Assembly: GCA_964479445.1 (NCBI GenBank)
Contig: CAYZMH010000090.1
Coordinates: forward strand, 1-12,798
Source of the DNA: CAYZMH01 sp964479445
GTDB lineage: Bacteria > Bacteroidota > Bacteroidia > Bacteroidales > GCA-2748055
Direction of reading: 5' to 3'
DNA length: 12,798 bases
A program made the translations under genes and the position numbers. Below the pieces are notes generated by a model. That model was not told the DNA's origin. It did no database searches and saw only the letters and a program-made list of their open reading frames with translations. Of this stretch, positions 6,154-12,798 are shown in pieces (position 1 is the first letter of the stretch; the number at the start of each line of letters is the position of its first letter).

Positions 6154-9100
6154 TTAGCGAACCACCTGGATCTTTTTGGTAACGATCCTGCCGGTGGTGC
6201 GGATCTTCAGGAAATACACACCCTGCGACAGGTCGCTGACATCGATCTCGTGATCCGTCGCACCGATGGTTTCCACCGAGATCACCTTTCCGGTCATATC
6301 CACCAGCCAGAGTTCCTCTATGATCCCGGCGGATGATATATAAACCCTTTGCCTGGCAGGCGTGGGATAGAGCGTTAATGACTGCTGTTCTGCTGAGAAT
6401 GCCGACACATCATTCTCCCGGAAAGATGCCGTCAGGCTCACATCCCCGGCCGGCATGGTGAGCGTGGCTTCGGCAGCCGAGGCATCATCGAGATGCTGCG
6501 TATCACCGGTCCACCCTGTAAACTCGTACCCGGTTTCAGCCGTGGCGGTAAGGGTTACCATATCCCCCATGTTGTAATGGTCCTGGGCAGGATCCCTGCT
6601 GATTGTTCCGCCCTCCGCCGGATCGACATCCAGGGTGAGGCTGTAATCCACCAGGGCGAAGGTGGCCGTGAGGGCCACATCTCCGGCCGGCATGGTAAGC
6701 GTGGCCGAGACAGCCGAGGCATCGTCCAGGTTTTCCGTATCGCCGGTCCACCCGGTAAATTCGTACCCGGTTTCAGCCGTGGCGGTAAGCGTGATCGCAT
6801 CACCGATAAAATAGTGATCCTGTTGGGGATCCAGACTGACCGTTCCGGCTGCAGCCGGATCGCTGTCTGCCGTTACCGTGTACTCAATGGGTTCAAACGT
6901 AGCGGTAAGCGATACATGACCGGCAGGCATGATGAGCGTGACTTCGGCAGCACCGGCGTCATCGATAGGGGCAATGTCCCCGGTCCACTCCACGAACGAG
7001 TAGCCCGCTTCAGGCACGGCTATGAGGGAGACCGTATCTCCTTTGTGGTAGAACTCCTTCTCCGGATCGACTGTTATGGTGCCTGTTCCTGCAGGATTGA
7101 TGGCGGTGGTCAGCTCGAAATCAAACGGATCAAAATTAGCGGTGAGGGTGAGGTTGCCGGCCGGCATGGTAAAGCTGTACTCGGCCAGCGTGCTCACCTC
7201 ATCCCCGTTCCCGTCGGTCCAGTTTACAAAGGAAAAATAGGGATTGGCCGTGGCGTTCACCGTCACCGGGTCGCCCTCGTTGAAGAGCTCGCTTCCCTCG
7301 ACGGTACCCCCGTCGGGATAGTTTTTCTCCAGGGCCACGTAGTACATGTCGAATGCTTCCGAAGAGAGGCCGCCATCGATGAAGGTCCAGTTCTTTTCGC
7401 TGACCAGGAAGTTCCTTCGCTCTTCCGGCAGATCAGGGCTGTACTCGCTATATCCCGCATTGAACGTGACATTTTCCTTTACATCCAGGTGCGACCAGCG
7501 AACCAGGAGCCTGTTGTAATGTTGCGTGGAGAGGGTGGTATACAGGAAAAAATCTTCAAATATCTCCACGTTTGACACATCCCATTCGCTGATATCCTGG
7601 TCAAAGGATGATCCCCGGAACATCCCCCCCATATTGGTAACATTCGACACATCCCAGGAACTGATATCCTGGTTAAAACCCGATGACCGGAACATACCAC
7701 TCATGCTGGTAACATTTGACACATCCCAGCCACTCAGATCCTGGTTAAAATCGGAAGCAAACATAAACATGGAGGCCATATAGGTCACATTGCTCACATC
7801 CCAGTTCCCAATCGGCTGGTTGAATGAGGATTCATTAAACATAGCGCCCATATCGGTAACATTCTCAACATTCCATGACCCGATGGGCTGGTTGAACGGC
7901 GTATTGGCAAACATAGACTGCATATTGGTAACATTGCCTACGTTCCACCCGCTGATATCCTGGTTGAAATCCGATTCACTGAACATCCGGTCCATGTTGG
8001 TCACGTTGCTCACATCCCAGCCGCTGATATCCTGGTTGAACGGGGTCCCCTCGAACAACATTTGCATGTTGGTCACGTTGCTCACATCCCAACCGCTTAC
8101 ATCCTGGTTGAACGATGAGTTTCGGAACATGAGGCCCATCGAAGTGACATTTACTGAAGCCTGGTCGAAGAAATCAGCTGCCGTGAAGGCGGTCACCTCG
8201 GTATTGGAGAACATGTATTCCGTACTGGTAATACCGGTGACGCCATCGGCTACCGGGGTCAGAATATCCTTCAGCATGAGTGCATAGGGGCAATATATCA
8301 ACCCCACCGTGGTCTTGTAGGCAATCCGGCTGGCCGTGCCCTTCACCTTGATGGTCCATTCACCGGCAGTGCCAAAATCATACCTGGGTTGCACATCCCC
8401 GTTATACACCACCGCGCTGTCATCTTCCCACAGCACCGCCAGGTTTTCGGCCCCGTCGGCAATGAATTTGTACTCGGTCTGATCGGCCGTGGTCTCGATC
8501 ACAAAATCGTAGGTGTTTTCCTGTTCGGGGTAGAGGGAGAAATGCGCTGTGACCGTTGCATGATCGGCGGGCATGGTAAAGGTTGTTGCCGGCGAATTTG
8601 CATCCGCCAGGCTGCCCTGGTCCGCTTCCCAGTTGTTGAATTGGTAAAACGGGTAAGGGGTAGCTGCGATCGCCACATTCTCTCCTTCGTTGTAGAACCC
8701 CGCACCTGAAACGGTACCCTCTCCGGGTGTTTGAACAACATGCAGGTAAAGCAGGTCAAACTGCTCCCCGGTAGTACCGGCATCGGTAAAGTTCCAGTTA
8801 AAGGTGTTTTCCATGTAGGTTCTCCGCTCTGCGGGGAGACCCTGGTCATAGGTGCTGTTGTCGGCCTGGAAGTAGAGTCCGGACTCCAGGTCCAGGTACG
8901 ACCATTTAACCAGCAACTTGTTGTAATTTTCTGTTGAGAAGGAGGTCCCGTTCAGGAATGAGGTAAAGCTGGAGACGCTGGAGACATCCCAATCGCTGAT
9001 ATCCTGGTCAAAGGGAGTGTTCATGAACATATTACTCATCATGGTCACTTTTGAGACGTCCCAATCGCCAATATCCTGGTTGAACGGACTCCCCGAAAAC

Positions 9101-9921
9101 ATGCTGTACATACTCTCCACGTTCGAAACATCCCAACCGCTGATATCCTGGTTAAAGCTACTCCCCTGGAACATCCCGGATGTATTGGTAACGTTGCTCA
9201 CATCCCATCCACTGAGATCCTGGTTAAAGGAGGAAGCATCCCGGAAGAGTCCGTTTGCATAGATCAGCTTTCCCACTTCCCAGGTTCCGATATCCTGGTT
9301 AAAGGGAGTGCCGCTGAACATATATCCCATGTACAAGACATTGGAGACATCCCAACCCCCGATATCCTGGTTAAAGGCGGCATTATCCTGGAACATGCTG
9401 TTCATGTTGGTAACCTGACTCACATCCCAGGCGCTGATATCCTGGTTAAAATCGGAATTATTGAACATGCGGCTCATATTTGTTACATGGCCCGAGGTTT
9501 CATCAAAAAAGCCGGTTGCCGTAAAGCTGGTCACCTTCGTGTTCATAAACATTTTTTCAGCACTGGTAATGCCGGTCACCCCGTCTGATACGGGCGTCAG
9601 CAGGTCTTTAAGCAGTGGCGCATAGGGACACTCCCAATCCGTACTGAAAGCGATCCGGCTGGCCTGGCCTTTTACGTGCAGGGTCCATTCCCCGGCCTCC
9701 CCGTAATCATGGGTCGGCATAACGGAGCCATTGAATGTCTCCGTACCGGAGCCATCTCCCCAGTCCACTTCCAGTCCGGCTGCCTCATCCACAACAAAGG
9801 CATACTCGGTCTGTTCACCGGTCGTTTCGATCACAAAATCGAACGTGCCCTGGGCGAAGGTTTGCGGGAGAAAACAAAGCGTCAGAAAAGCAAAAAGGGA
9901 AGTAATAAAATAACGTTTCAT
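6154..9921 (-). CDS. Large BspA/DUF285-repeat surface protein with type IX secretion sorting domain
   Basis: This 1255-residue secreted protein has a signal peptide (MKRYFITSLFAFLTLCFLPQTFA, cleaved near residue 24). Two homologous modules follow. Each opens with a beta-rich domain (DFVIETT...QTEY, about 27-95 and 472-545), continues with BspA/DUF285 repeats of 23-24 residues (FNQDISGWDVSNVTNMxxMF; seven at 154-322, eight at 601-790), and ends with a NYNKLLVKW/RRTYMENTFNW-type cap and an InlB-B-like repeat (about 393-463 and 860-933). Three further InlB-B-like repeats (935-1169) lead to a C-terminal type A Por sorting domain (1180-1255; YPTPARQRVYI, LVDMTGKV, LSQGVYFLKI, then a basic tail). 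The protein should cross the outer membrane by the type IX system and be anchored or released at the surface. BspA-type proteins often mediate adhesion or binding; the ligand here is unknown. I see no catalytic domain. The gene has its own promoter candidate and terminator. Confidence 0.93.
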   Translation of the reverse strand: MKRYFITSLFAFLTLCFLPQTFAQGTFDFVIETTGEQTEYAFVVDEAAGLEVDWGDGSGTETFNGSVMPTHDYGEAGEWTLHVKGQASRIAFSTDWECPYAPLLKDLLTPVSDGVTGITSAEKMFMNTKVTSFTATGFFDETSGHVTNMSRMFNNSDFNQDISAWDVSQVTNMNSMFQDNAAFNQDIGGWDVSNVLYMGYMFSGTPFNQDIGTWEVGKLIYANGLFRDASSFNQDLSGWDVSNVTNTSGMFQGSSFNQDISGWDVSNVESMYSMFSGSPFNQDIGDWDVSKVTMMSNMFMNTPFDQDISDWDVSSVSSFTSFLNGTSFSTENYNKLLVKWSYLDLESGLYFQADNSTYDQGLPAERRTYMENTFNWNFTDAGTTGEQFDLLYLHVVQTPGEGTVSGAGFYNEGENVAIAATPYPFYQFNNWEADQGSLADANSPATTFTMPADHATVTAHFSLYPEQENTYDFVIETTADQTEYKFIADGAENLAVLWEDDSAVVYNGDVQPRYDFGTAGEWTIKVKGTASRIAYKTTVGLIYCPYALMLKDILTPVADGVTGITSTEYMFSNTEVTAFTAADFFDQASVNVTSMGLMFRNSSFNQDVSGWDVSNVTNMQMLFEGTPFNQDISGWDVSNVTNMDRMFSESDFNQDISGWNVGNVTNMQSMFANTPFNQPIGSWNVENVTDMGAMFNESSFNQPIGNWDVSNVTYMASMFMFASDFNQDLSGWDVSNVTSMSGMFRSSGFNQDISSWDVSNVTNMGGMFRGSSFDQDISEWDVSNVEIFEDFFLYTTLSTQHYNRLLVRWSHLDVKENVTFNAGYSEYSPDLPEERRNFLVSEKNWTFIDGGLSSEAFDMYYVALEKNYPDGGTVEGSELFNEGDPVTVNATANPYFSFVNWTDGNGDEVSTLAEYSFTMPAGNLTLTANFDPFDFELTTAINPAGTGTITVDPEKEFYHKGDTVSLIAVPEAGYSFVEWTGDIAPIDDAGAAEVTLIMPAGHVSLTATFEPIEYTVTADSDPAAAGTVSLDPQQDHYFIGDAITLTATAETGYEFTGWTGDTENLDDASAVSATLTMPAGDVALTATFALVDYSLTLDVDPAEGGTISRDPAQDHYNMGDMVTLTATAETGYEFTGWTGDTQHLDDASAAEATLTMPAGDVSLTASFRENDVSAFSAEQQSLTLYPTPARQRVYISSAGIIEELWLVDMTGKVISVETIGATDHEIDVSDLSQGVYFLKIRTTGRIVTKKIQVVR
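6415..7119 (-). repeat. Three tandem InlB-B-like repeats
   Basis: Residues 935-1169 form three consecutive units of 77-80 residues with the pattern G(T)ITxDP - hYxxGDxVTLTA - ETGYEFTGWTGD - LTMPAGDVSLTATF. The last two units are nearly identical in protein and largely so in DNA (both contain the coding for ETGYEFTGWTGDT and TLTMPAGDV), pointing to recent duplication. Such repeats are small beta-domains that act as spacers or stalks. Confidence 0.85.
7552..8121 (-). repeat. DUF285 repeat block B (eight units)
   Basis: Residues 601-790 hold eight units of 23-24 residues, each 69-72 bp of DNA, around FNQDISGWDVSNVTNM. The third to fifth units diverge (GWNVGNV, NQPIGSWNV, NQPIGNWDV). On the + strand the shared DNA word GATATCCTGGTT recurs once in most units. 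Confidence 0.88.
8956..9462 (-). repeat. DUF285 repeat block A (seven units)
   Basis: Residues 154-322 hold seven units of the same 23-24 residue type as block B. The third unit is degenerate (GTWEVGKLIYANGLF) and the last ends in SSVSSFTSFL before the cap. Blocks A and B belong to a duplicated module of about 445 residues. Confidence 0.88.
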
Positions 9922-10247
9922 GATGAATTAGGTTTGGGGTGCAACATAGGATATACAGGTTTGATATGGATAACTATCAACCGGATAAATTCAAAATACG
10001 TGGTATCATAGGATAGTTTTATAAACGGATTGAATTCCTGAATAAACGATCTCAGGCAATCCCTCACTTCTCTACAAATTTATCATTTTCAGTGAGAACA
10101 ACAACTACCACCTGTCATATAGCAGGCGATGTACTTAATACGCACATTTCCTGCAAAGGGTTGCATATACCCGTTTTTCCAAGGAATATGCTATAAAATG
10201 TCTGAATGAGAGATATCCGGGATAGAATGCAGCGTGAAAAGAATACG
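9922..10247. other. Intergenic region between asparagine-synthetase-like gene and surface-protein gene
   Basis: 326 bp, AT-rich, with no convincing gene. It contains the promoter candidate at 10075-10104 and a 25-codon - strand ORF at 10089-10166 that I treat as doubtful. No GC-rich hairpin with a T run was found after the asparagine-synthetase-like stop, so some read-through toward the surface-protein gene is possible. Confidence 0.6.
10075..10104 (-). promoter_or_regulatory. Candidate promoter of the surface-protein gene
   Basis: On the - strand TTG (10104-10102) is followed after 19 bases by TAAATTTG (10082-10075), an exact match to the Bacteroidota -7 element TAnnTTTG at normal spacing. 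It would give a 5' leader of about 150 bases before the ATG at 9921. Confidence 0.5.
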
Positions 10248-12170
10248 TTAATACCGGATTCCCGATATGTAGGTGCCTTCCCGCTCCATCTCCTGTAGTA
10301 GGAGAATTTGGAGGGAGTTAAAAAATGCAGCCGGATTGGCAGGAATTTTATCGTTGAATCCCCGGTTCTTAATGCGCTTTTGCCATGCCAGCATTTTTTC
10401 ATAATCCAGGTAATGGTATCGGTTATGCTCTTTGCTGCGGAGGATCAGGTCGGTGATCGCCTCATAATCCTTTAAAAACCGCTGCTGCACGGTAGGAACC
10501 GTTGCCCCGGTCTTATCATTTCTTAACCGAACCTTCTCCGGGAGTAATCCTTTCATGGCATCCCGCCAGATGGCGCGTCCCATTCCGTTTCGAAATTTAT
10601 ACTGTGCCGGGAGGGAATAGTAATACTCGATCAGATCAATATCCCAGAGGGGGTAGGCATACTCGATCCCCCATGCCCTGGCATCCAGGTAAGAGTATTC
10701 GAACCGCTGGGAGACATGATCATGCATGATGCGCTTATACTGCCTGGCCCTTACATCGGGATCATCCGGAAATCCCAACCGCTCATAAAAACGTTGTTCG
10801 ATTTGCAAACGCGACTCAAACTCCTCTGTAAAACCCAATCCGGGGTATTTCTCTGCCCGCCAGTCAGATTTACCCCTTATGCGATTGAGAAAGGATGCGG
10901 CAAAAGGGAAATATCGTTTGACCAGGTATTTTGACAGGGCGATCGCCTCATTTTTCTTTTCAACGTTCGCCTTTTGAAAGAACTCCCTTTTATAAATATC
11001 CCACTGACCGTTTTTTGCCAGCTCTTCGAAAAACCCACCGGCTTTGGATGTGACTCCTTCATCCCCGCCAAATCCGGATAGCAGCCTGTCCGCCCCGAAT
11101 CTTTTCCCCCGGTCATACAGCGTATCTGAAAACATACTGTACCCCTGTTGGGTGGGGCCTGACTGGATAAAAAGTTGCCGTTTTAACATATCCAGTAATC
11201 CATACCCATCGGCATCGCACATGATATGATCGGACAATCCCAGGTATGAACAGACCGCCTGGCTGAAGGTCCGCTCATCGTTGTACGGAAAATAGTTGCC
11301 AAGGGAGTCATCGGAAAAAGCATGAGTCAGGGCATAAAACGGAATCGCTCCCTTCACTGCCTGCCTGAAACCCAGAGCTGTCACTCCCGATGAATCCAGT
11401 CCGCCGCTTAACTCCGATGCCAGGACCTTTGACCCGTTGGTTCGTTGGTCCACCGCATGGATTAACCGTTCTTTAAAACCGTCCAGTGCCTCTTCATAGG
11501 ATAGCGATTCGAAATCTTTTTGAATCTGCAGGTCCCAATACGAATTCAACCTTACATCTTTCCCTACGTGCAACACATGACCGGGAAGCAACTGGCGAAT
11601 TTGCGTATAGGGAGTACGCCACTTCTCTGACTTCACCGTGGAAATCGCATCCGCCAGCCACTGTTCATCCATCTCCGTGGTAACCGAAGGCAACGCCTTC
11701 AGGGCGTGCATCTCGGTAGCAAAAGCAAGATAGTGTGGGTGATCCACGTAATAAAGCGGCCGGGTCCCGAGGTGATCCCTCACCAGGGTAAGCCGGTCTT
11801 CCCGCTTATCATAGAATGCTATGGCGAAATCTCCCCGAAGATCAGCCGGCCGGGAATATACATATTTTAATACATATTTAAATACGTATTTAAATATGTA
11901 TATCTTATCTCGTTCAATAAGTGAATCGGAAACCTGAAAACCCTGGTCAATGCGGCCATCATACGAGCCAGCATGCTGTTCATCCTCATAAATGGGGACA
12001 ATATCTTCCCCGCTTTCCGGTTGTTCGGTGGAAATTGCCGCCAGGGCAAAACGGTGGGAAAAAACCTTTTTTGCATGCTGACCAGCGTCAAACCCGGCAA
12101 TCATTCGATCCAGGATACCCGGATCCACCTTTTCCTGTTTTTTATTGATAATACCGGCAAAGCTTGTCAT
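10248..12170 (-). CDS. Asparagine-synthetase-like amidotransferase with inactive glutaminase domain
   Basis: A 640-residue homologue of AsnB with an N-terminal glutaminase-like domain (about 1-190) and a C-terminal ATP-dependent synthetase domain. The ATG at 12170 is chosen because MTSFAGIIN then aligns residue for residue with MCGIAGI of AsnB; an in-frame TTG three codons upstream (12179) is less likely. Catalytic Cys2 is Thr here, and the glutamine-binding NGEIYN segment reads DGRIDQ (72-77), so glutamine hydrolysis should be lost. The synthetase half keeps the pyrophosphate loop SGGLDSS (245-251) and GFGGDEGV (356-363), so adenylation of a carboxylate is plausible. This combination is typical of lasso-peptide cyclases (McjC type) and of some asparagine-synthetase-related proteins in polysaccharide loci. 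Residues 90-105 include the odd string KYVFKYVLKYVY, encoded by a perfect DNA palindrome. It is divergent from an HprK-like gene 123 bp away. Confidence 0.85.
   Translation of the reverse strand: MTSFAGIINKKQEKVDPGILDRMIAGFDAGQHAKKVFSHRFALAAISTEQPESGEDIVPIYEDEQHAGSYDGRIDQGFQVSDSLIERDKIYIFKYVFKYVLKYVYSRPADLRGDFAIAFYDKREDRLTLVRDHLGTRPLYYVDHPHYLAFATEMHALKALPSVTTEMDEQWLADAISTVKSEKWRTPYTQIRQLLPGHVLHVGKDVRLNSYWDLQIQKDFESLSYEEALDGFKERLIHAVDQRTNGSKVLASELSGGLDSSGVTALGFRQAVKGAIPFYALTHAFSDDSLGNYFPYNDERTFSQAVCSYLGLSDHIMCDADGYGLLDMLKRQLFIQSGPTQQGYSMFSDTLYDRGKRFGADRLLSGFGGDEGVTSKAGGFFEELAKNGQWDIYKREFFQKANVEKKNEAIALSKYLVKRYFPFAASFLNRIRGKSDWRAEKYPGLGFTEEFESRLQIEQRFYERLGFPDDPDVRARQYKRIMHDHVSQRFEYSYLDARAWGIEYAYPLWDIDLIEYYYSLPAQYKFRNGMGRAIWRDAMKGLLPEKVRLRNDKTGATVPTVQQRFLKDYEAITDLILRSKEHNRYHYLDYEKMLAWQKRIKNRGFNDKIPANPAAFFNSLQILLLQEMEREGTYISGIRY
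11870..11901. repeat. Perfect 32-bp AT-rich palindrome inside the asparagine-synthetase-like gene
   Basis: The left half, ATACATATTTAAATAC (11870-11885), is followed directly by its exact reverse complement (11886-11901), with no spacer. It encodes the repeated peptide KYVFKYVLKYV in the glutaminase-like domain and shows a 12-bp periodicity (units built from TATTTAAA). Composition differs sharply from the flanking coding DNA. Confidence 0.9.
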
Positions 12171-12265
12171 GGTCCGCAAGATAGGAAAACTTCACTGTTG
12201 TTTGATAGCAATCCCCTGTTAAAAGTCTGTGCTGAACCATTCACTAAAAAACCATCCTGTTTTCT

Positions 12266-12273
12266 TACCTTTG
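12266..12273 (+). promoter_or_regulatory. Candidate -7 promoter element of the HprK-like gene
   Basis: TACCTTTG matches TAnnTTTG exactly and lies 20 bases before the proposed TTG start. No clear -33 TTTG is seen at the expected spacing. The implied leader is about 15 bases. Confidence 0.45.
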
Positions 12274-12293
12274 TAGCACCAAACGATTAAGCA

Positions 12294-12798
12294 TTGGACA
12301 ATCCCTACCACTATCGAGTATTCGGACTCGTAATTTCGAGTGAATTCGAGATCCCTGAACTACCCACCGTAAAAGTGGGTAAAGCAGACGTGTCGATCCT
12401 GTGTGGAGAAAACCCGGGTGAACTCCGGGATGCAAAAGGCCGGGGCGTCCTTTACCAGGCTAAAAAAGATGATTTCCTGTTCAGGTTGGATACAGTGGCT
12501 TCCTACCGGGTTCAAAAAGGGGATAGCATCACCGTTCAACGACTGAATAACGCGACAGATGAGGAATTACGGCTTTTTTTACTGGGCTCTGCCTTCGGGG
12601 CCATGTTGCTTCAGCGTGACCTTCTGCCACTGCATGGCAGTACAGTTGTAAGAGATGACAAAGCTTATGTAATTGGGGGCATCAGCGGATCCGGAAAATC
12701 AAGCCTGGCCGCAACCCTGGTAAAGCGTGGGTATACCCTGCTGGCAGATGATATCACGGTGATCGATCCGGGCAAAAGCCCTTCCGTCGTCCATCCCG
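12294..12798 (+). CDS. HPr-kinase-like P-loop protein (3' truncated by window edge)
   Basis: The frame runs open to the right edge; 168 codons are visible. A TAA stop at 12288-12290 lies just two codons upstream, and the only early start is TTG at 12294, giving MDNPYHYRVFGLVISSEF; a YRxxGL...SE...LPEL opening is usual for HprK-related proteins. A beta-rich N-terminal part leads to LLPLHGSTV (about 106-114), then the Walker A loop GGISGSGKSS (128-137) and LLADDITVID (149-158), the HprK-type P-loop and acidic motif. HprK-like proteins in lasso-peptide clusters phosphorylate the peptide, and in exosortase/EPS loci 'HprK-related kinases' have unknown substrates; true HPr kinase is less likely given the neighbouring asparagine-synthetase-like gene. 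The C-terminal half, which would decide the subfamily, is missing. Confidence 0.82.
   Translation, partial: MDNPYHYRVFGLVISSEFEIPELPTVKVGKADVSILCGENPGELRDAKGRGVLYQAKKDDFLFRLDTVASYRVQKGDSITVQRLNNATDEELRLFLLGSAFGAMLLQRDLLPLHGSTVVRDDKAYVIGGISGSGKSSLAATLVKRGYTLLADDITVIDPGKSPSVVHP

Noticed and set aside
6493..7575. + strand ORF of 360 codons in the surface-protein gene
   Set aside because: Antisense shadow over the InlB-B repeats. Its internal repetition only mirrors the repeats of the real gene.
7552..9462. Possible CRISPR array (regularly recurring words such as GATATCCTGGTT)
   Set aside because: The period is 69-72 bp, always a multiple of three, the 'spacers' are similar to each other, and everything lies in an open frame coding DUF285 repeats.
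10115..10402. - strand ORF of 95 codons at the end of the asparagine-synthetase-like gene, considered as a RiPP precursor
   Set aside because: Most of it overlaps the 3' end of the enzyme gene in another frame, and its composition shows no leader or core pattern.
12180..12293. Lasso precursor gene in the divergent gap
   Set aside because: Read in both directions, the gap gives only very short frames with no leader/core pattern; it appears to hold promoters only.

Overview
The window looks like chromosomal DNA from a member of the Bacteroidota. The evidence is a C-terminal type IX secretion (Por) sorting domain on a large surface protein, several matches to the Bacteroidota sigma factor -7 element TAnnTTTG, weak Shine-Dalgarno sequences, and lipoprotein and secreted-protein types common in that phylum. 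The order cannot be fixed from this sequence. Most genes are moderately GC-rich. The peroxiredoxin gene and its flanks (about 3340-4400) and parts of the right-hand end are clearly richer in AT.

Left part (1-3400, + strand): the 3' part of an ABCG-like half transporter (cut by the left edge) is followed by a two-gene unit. This unit has its own promoter candidate and encodes an all-helical lipoprotein and a small secreted protein of unknown function. A strong hairpin terminator then separates it from the converging peroxiredoxin gene.

Middle part (3474-6120): a secreted 1-Cys (Prx6-type) peroxiredoxin and a PF14907-type nucleotidyltransferase lie on the - strand. Divergent from the latter is a stand-alone APS kinase gene (cysC) on the + strand. 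A bidirectional hairpin at 6095-6119 closes cysC and the large gene that converges on it.

Right part (6154-12798): a 1255-residue secreted surface protein on the - strand is made of two duplicated BspA/DUF285 modules, tandem InlB-B-like repeats and a type IX sorting domain. Next is a 326-bp gap with a good promoter candidate, then an asparagine-synthetase homologue on the - strand that has lost the glutaminase cysteine but keeps the ATP-binding loop. Divergent from it, starting from a TTG codon and cut by the right edge, is an HPr-kinase-like P-loop protein.

A glutaminase-dead asparagine synthetase, an HprK-like kinase and a PF14907 nucleotidyltransferase are partners known from lasso-peptide (RiPP) clusters and also from some exopolysaccharide/exosortase loci. 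The right edge is therefore the best candidate for an unusual biosynthetic system, but its diagnostic genes (PqqD-like RRE protein, B2 protease, precursor, exporter) would lie outside the window and I do not see them here.
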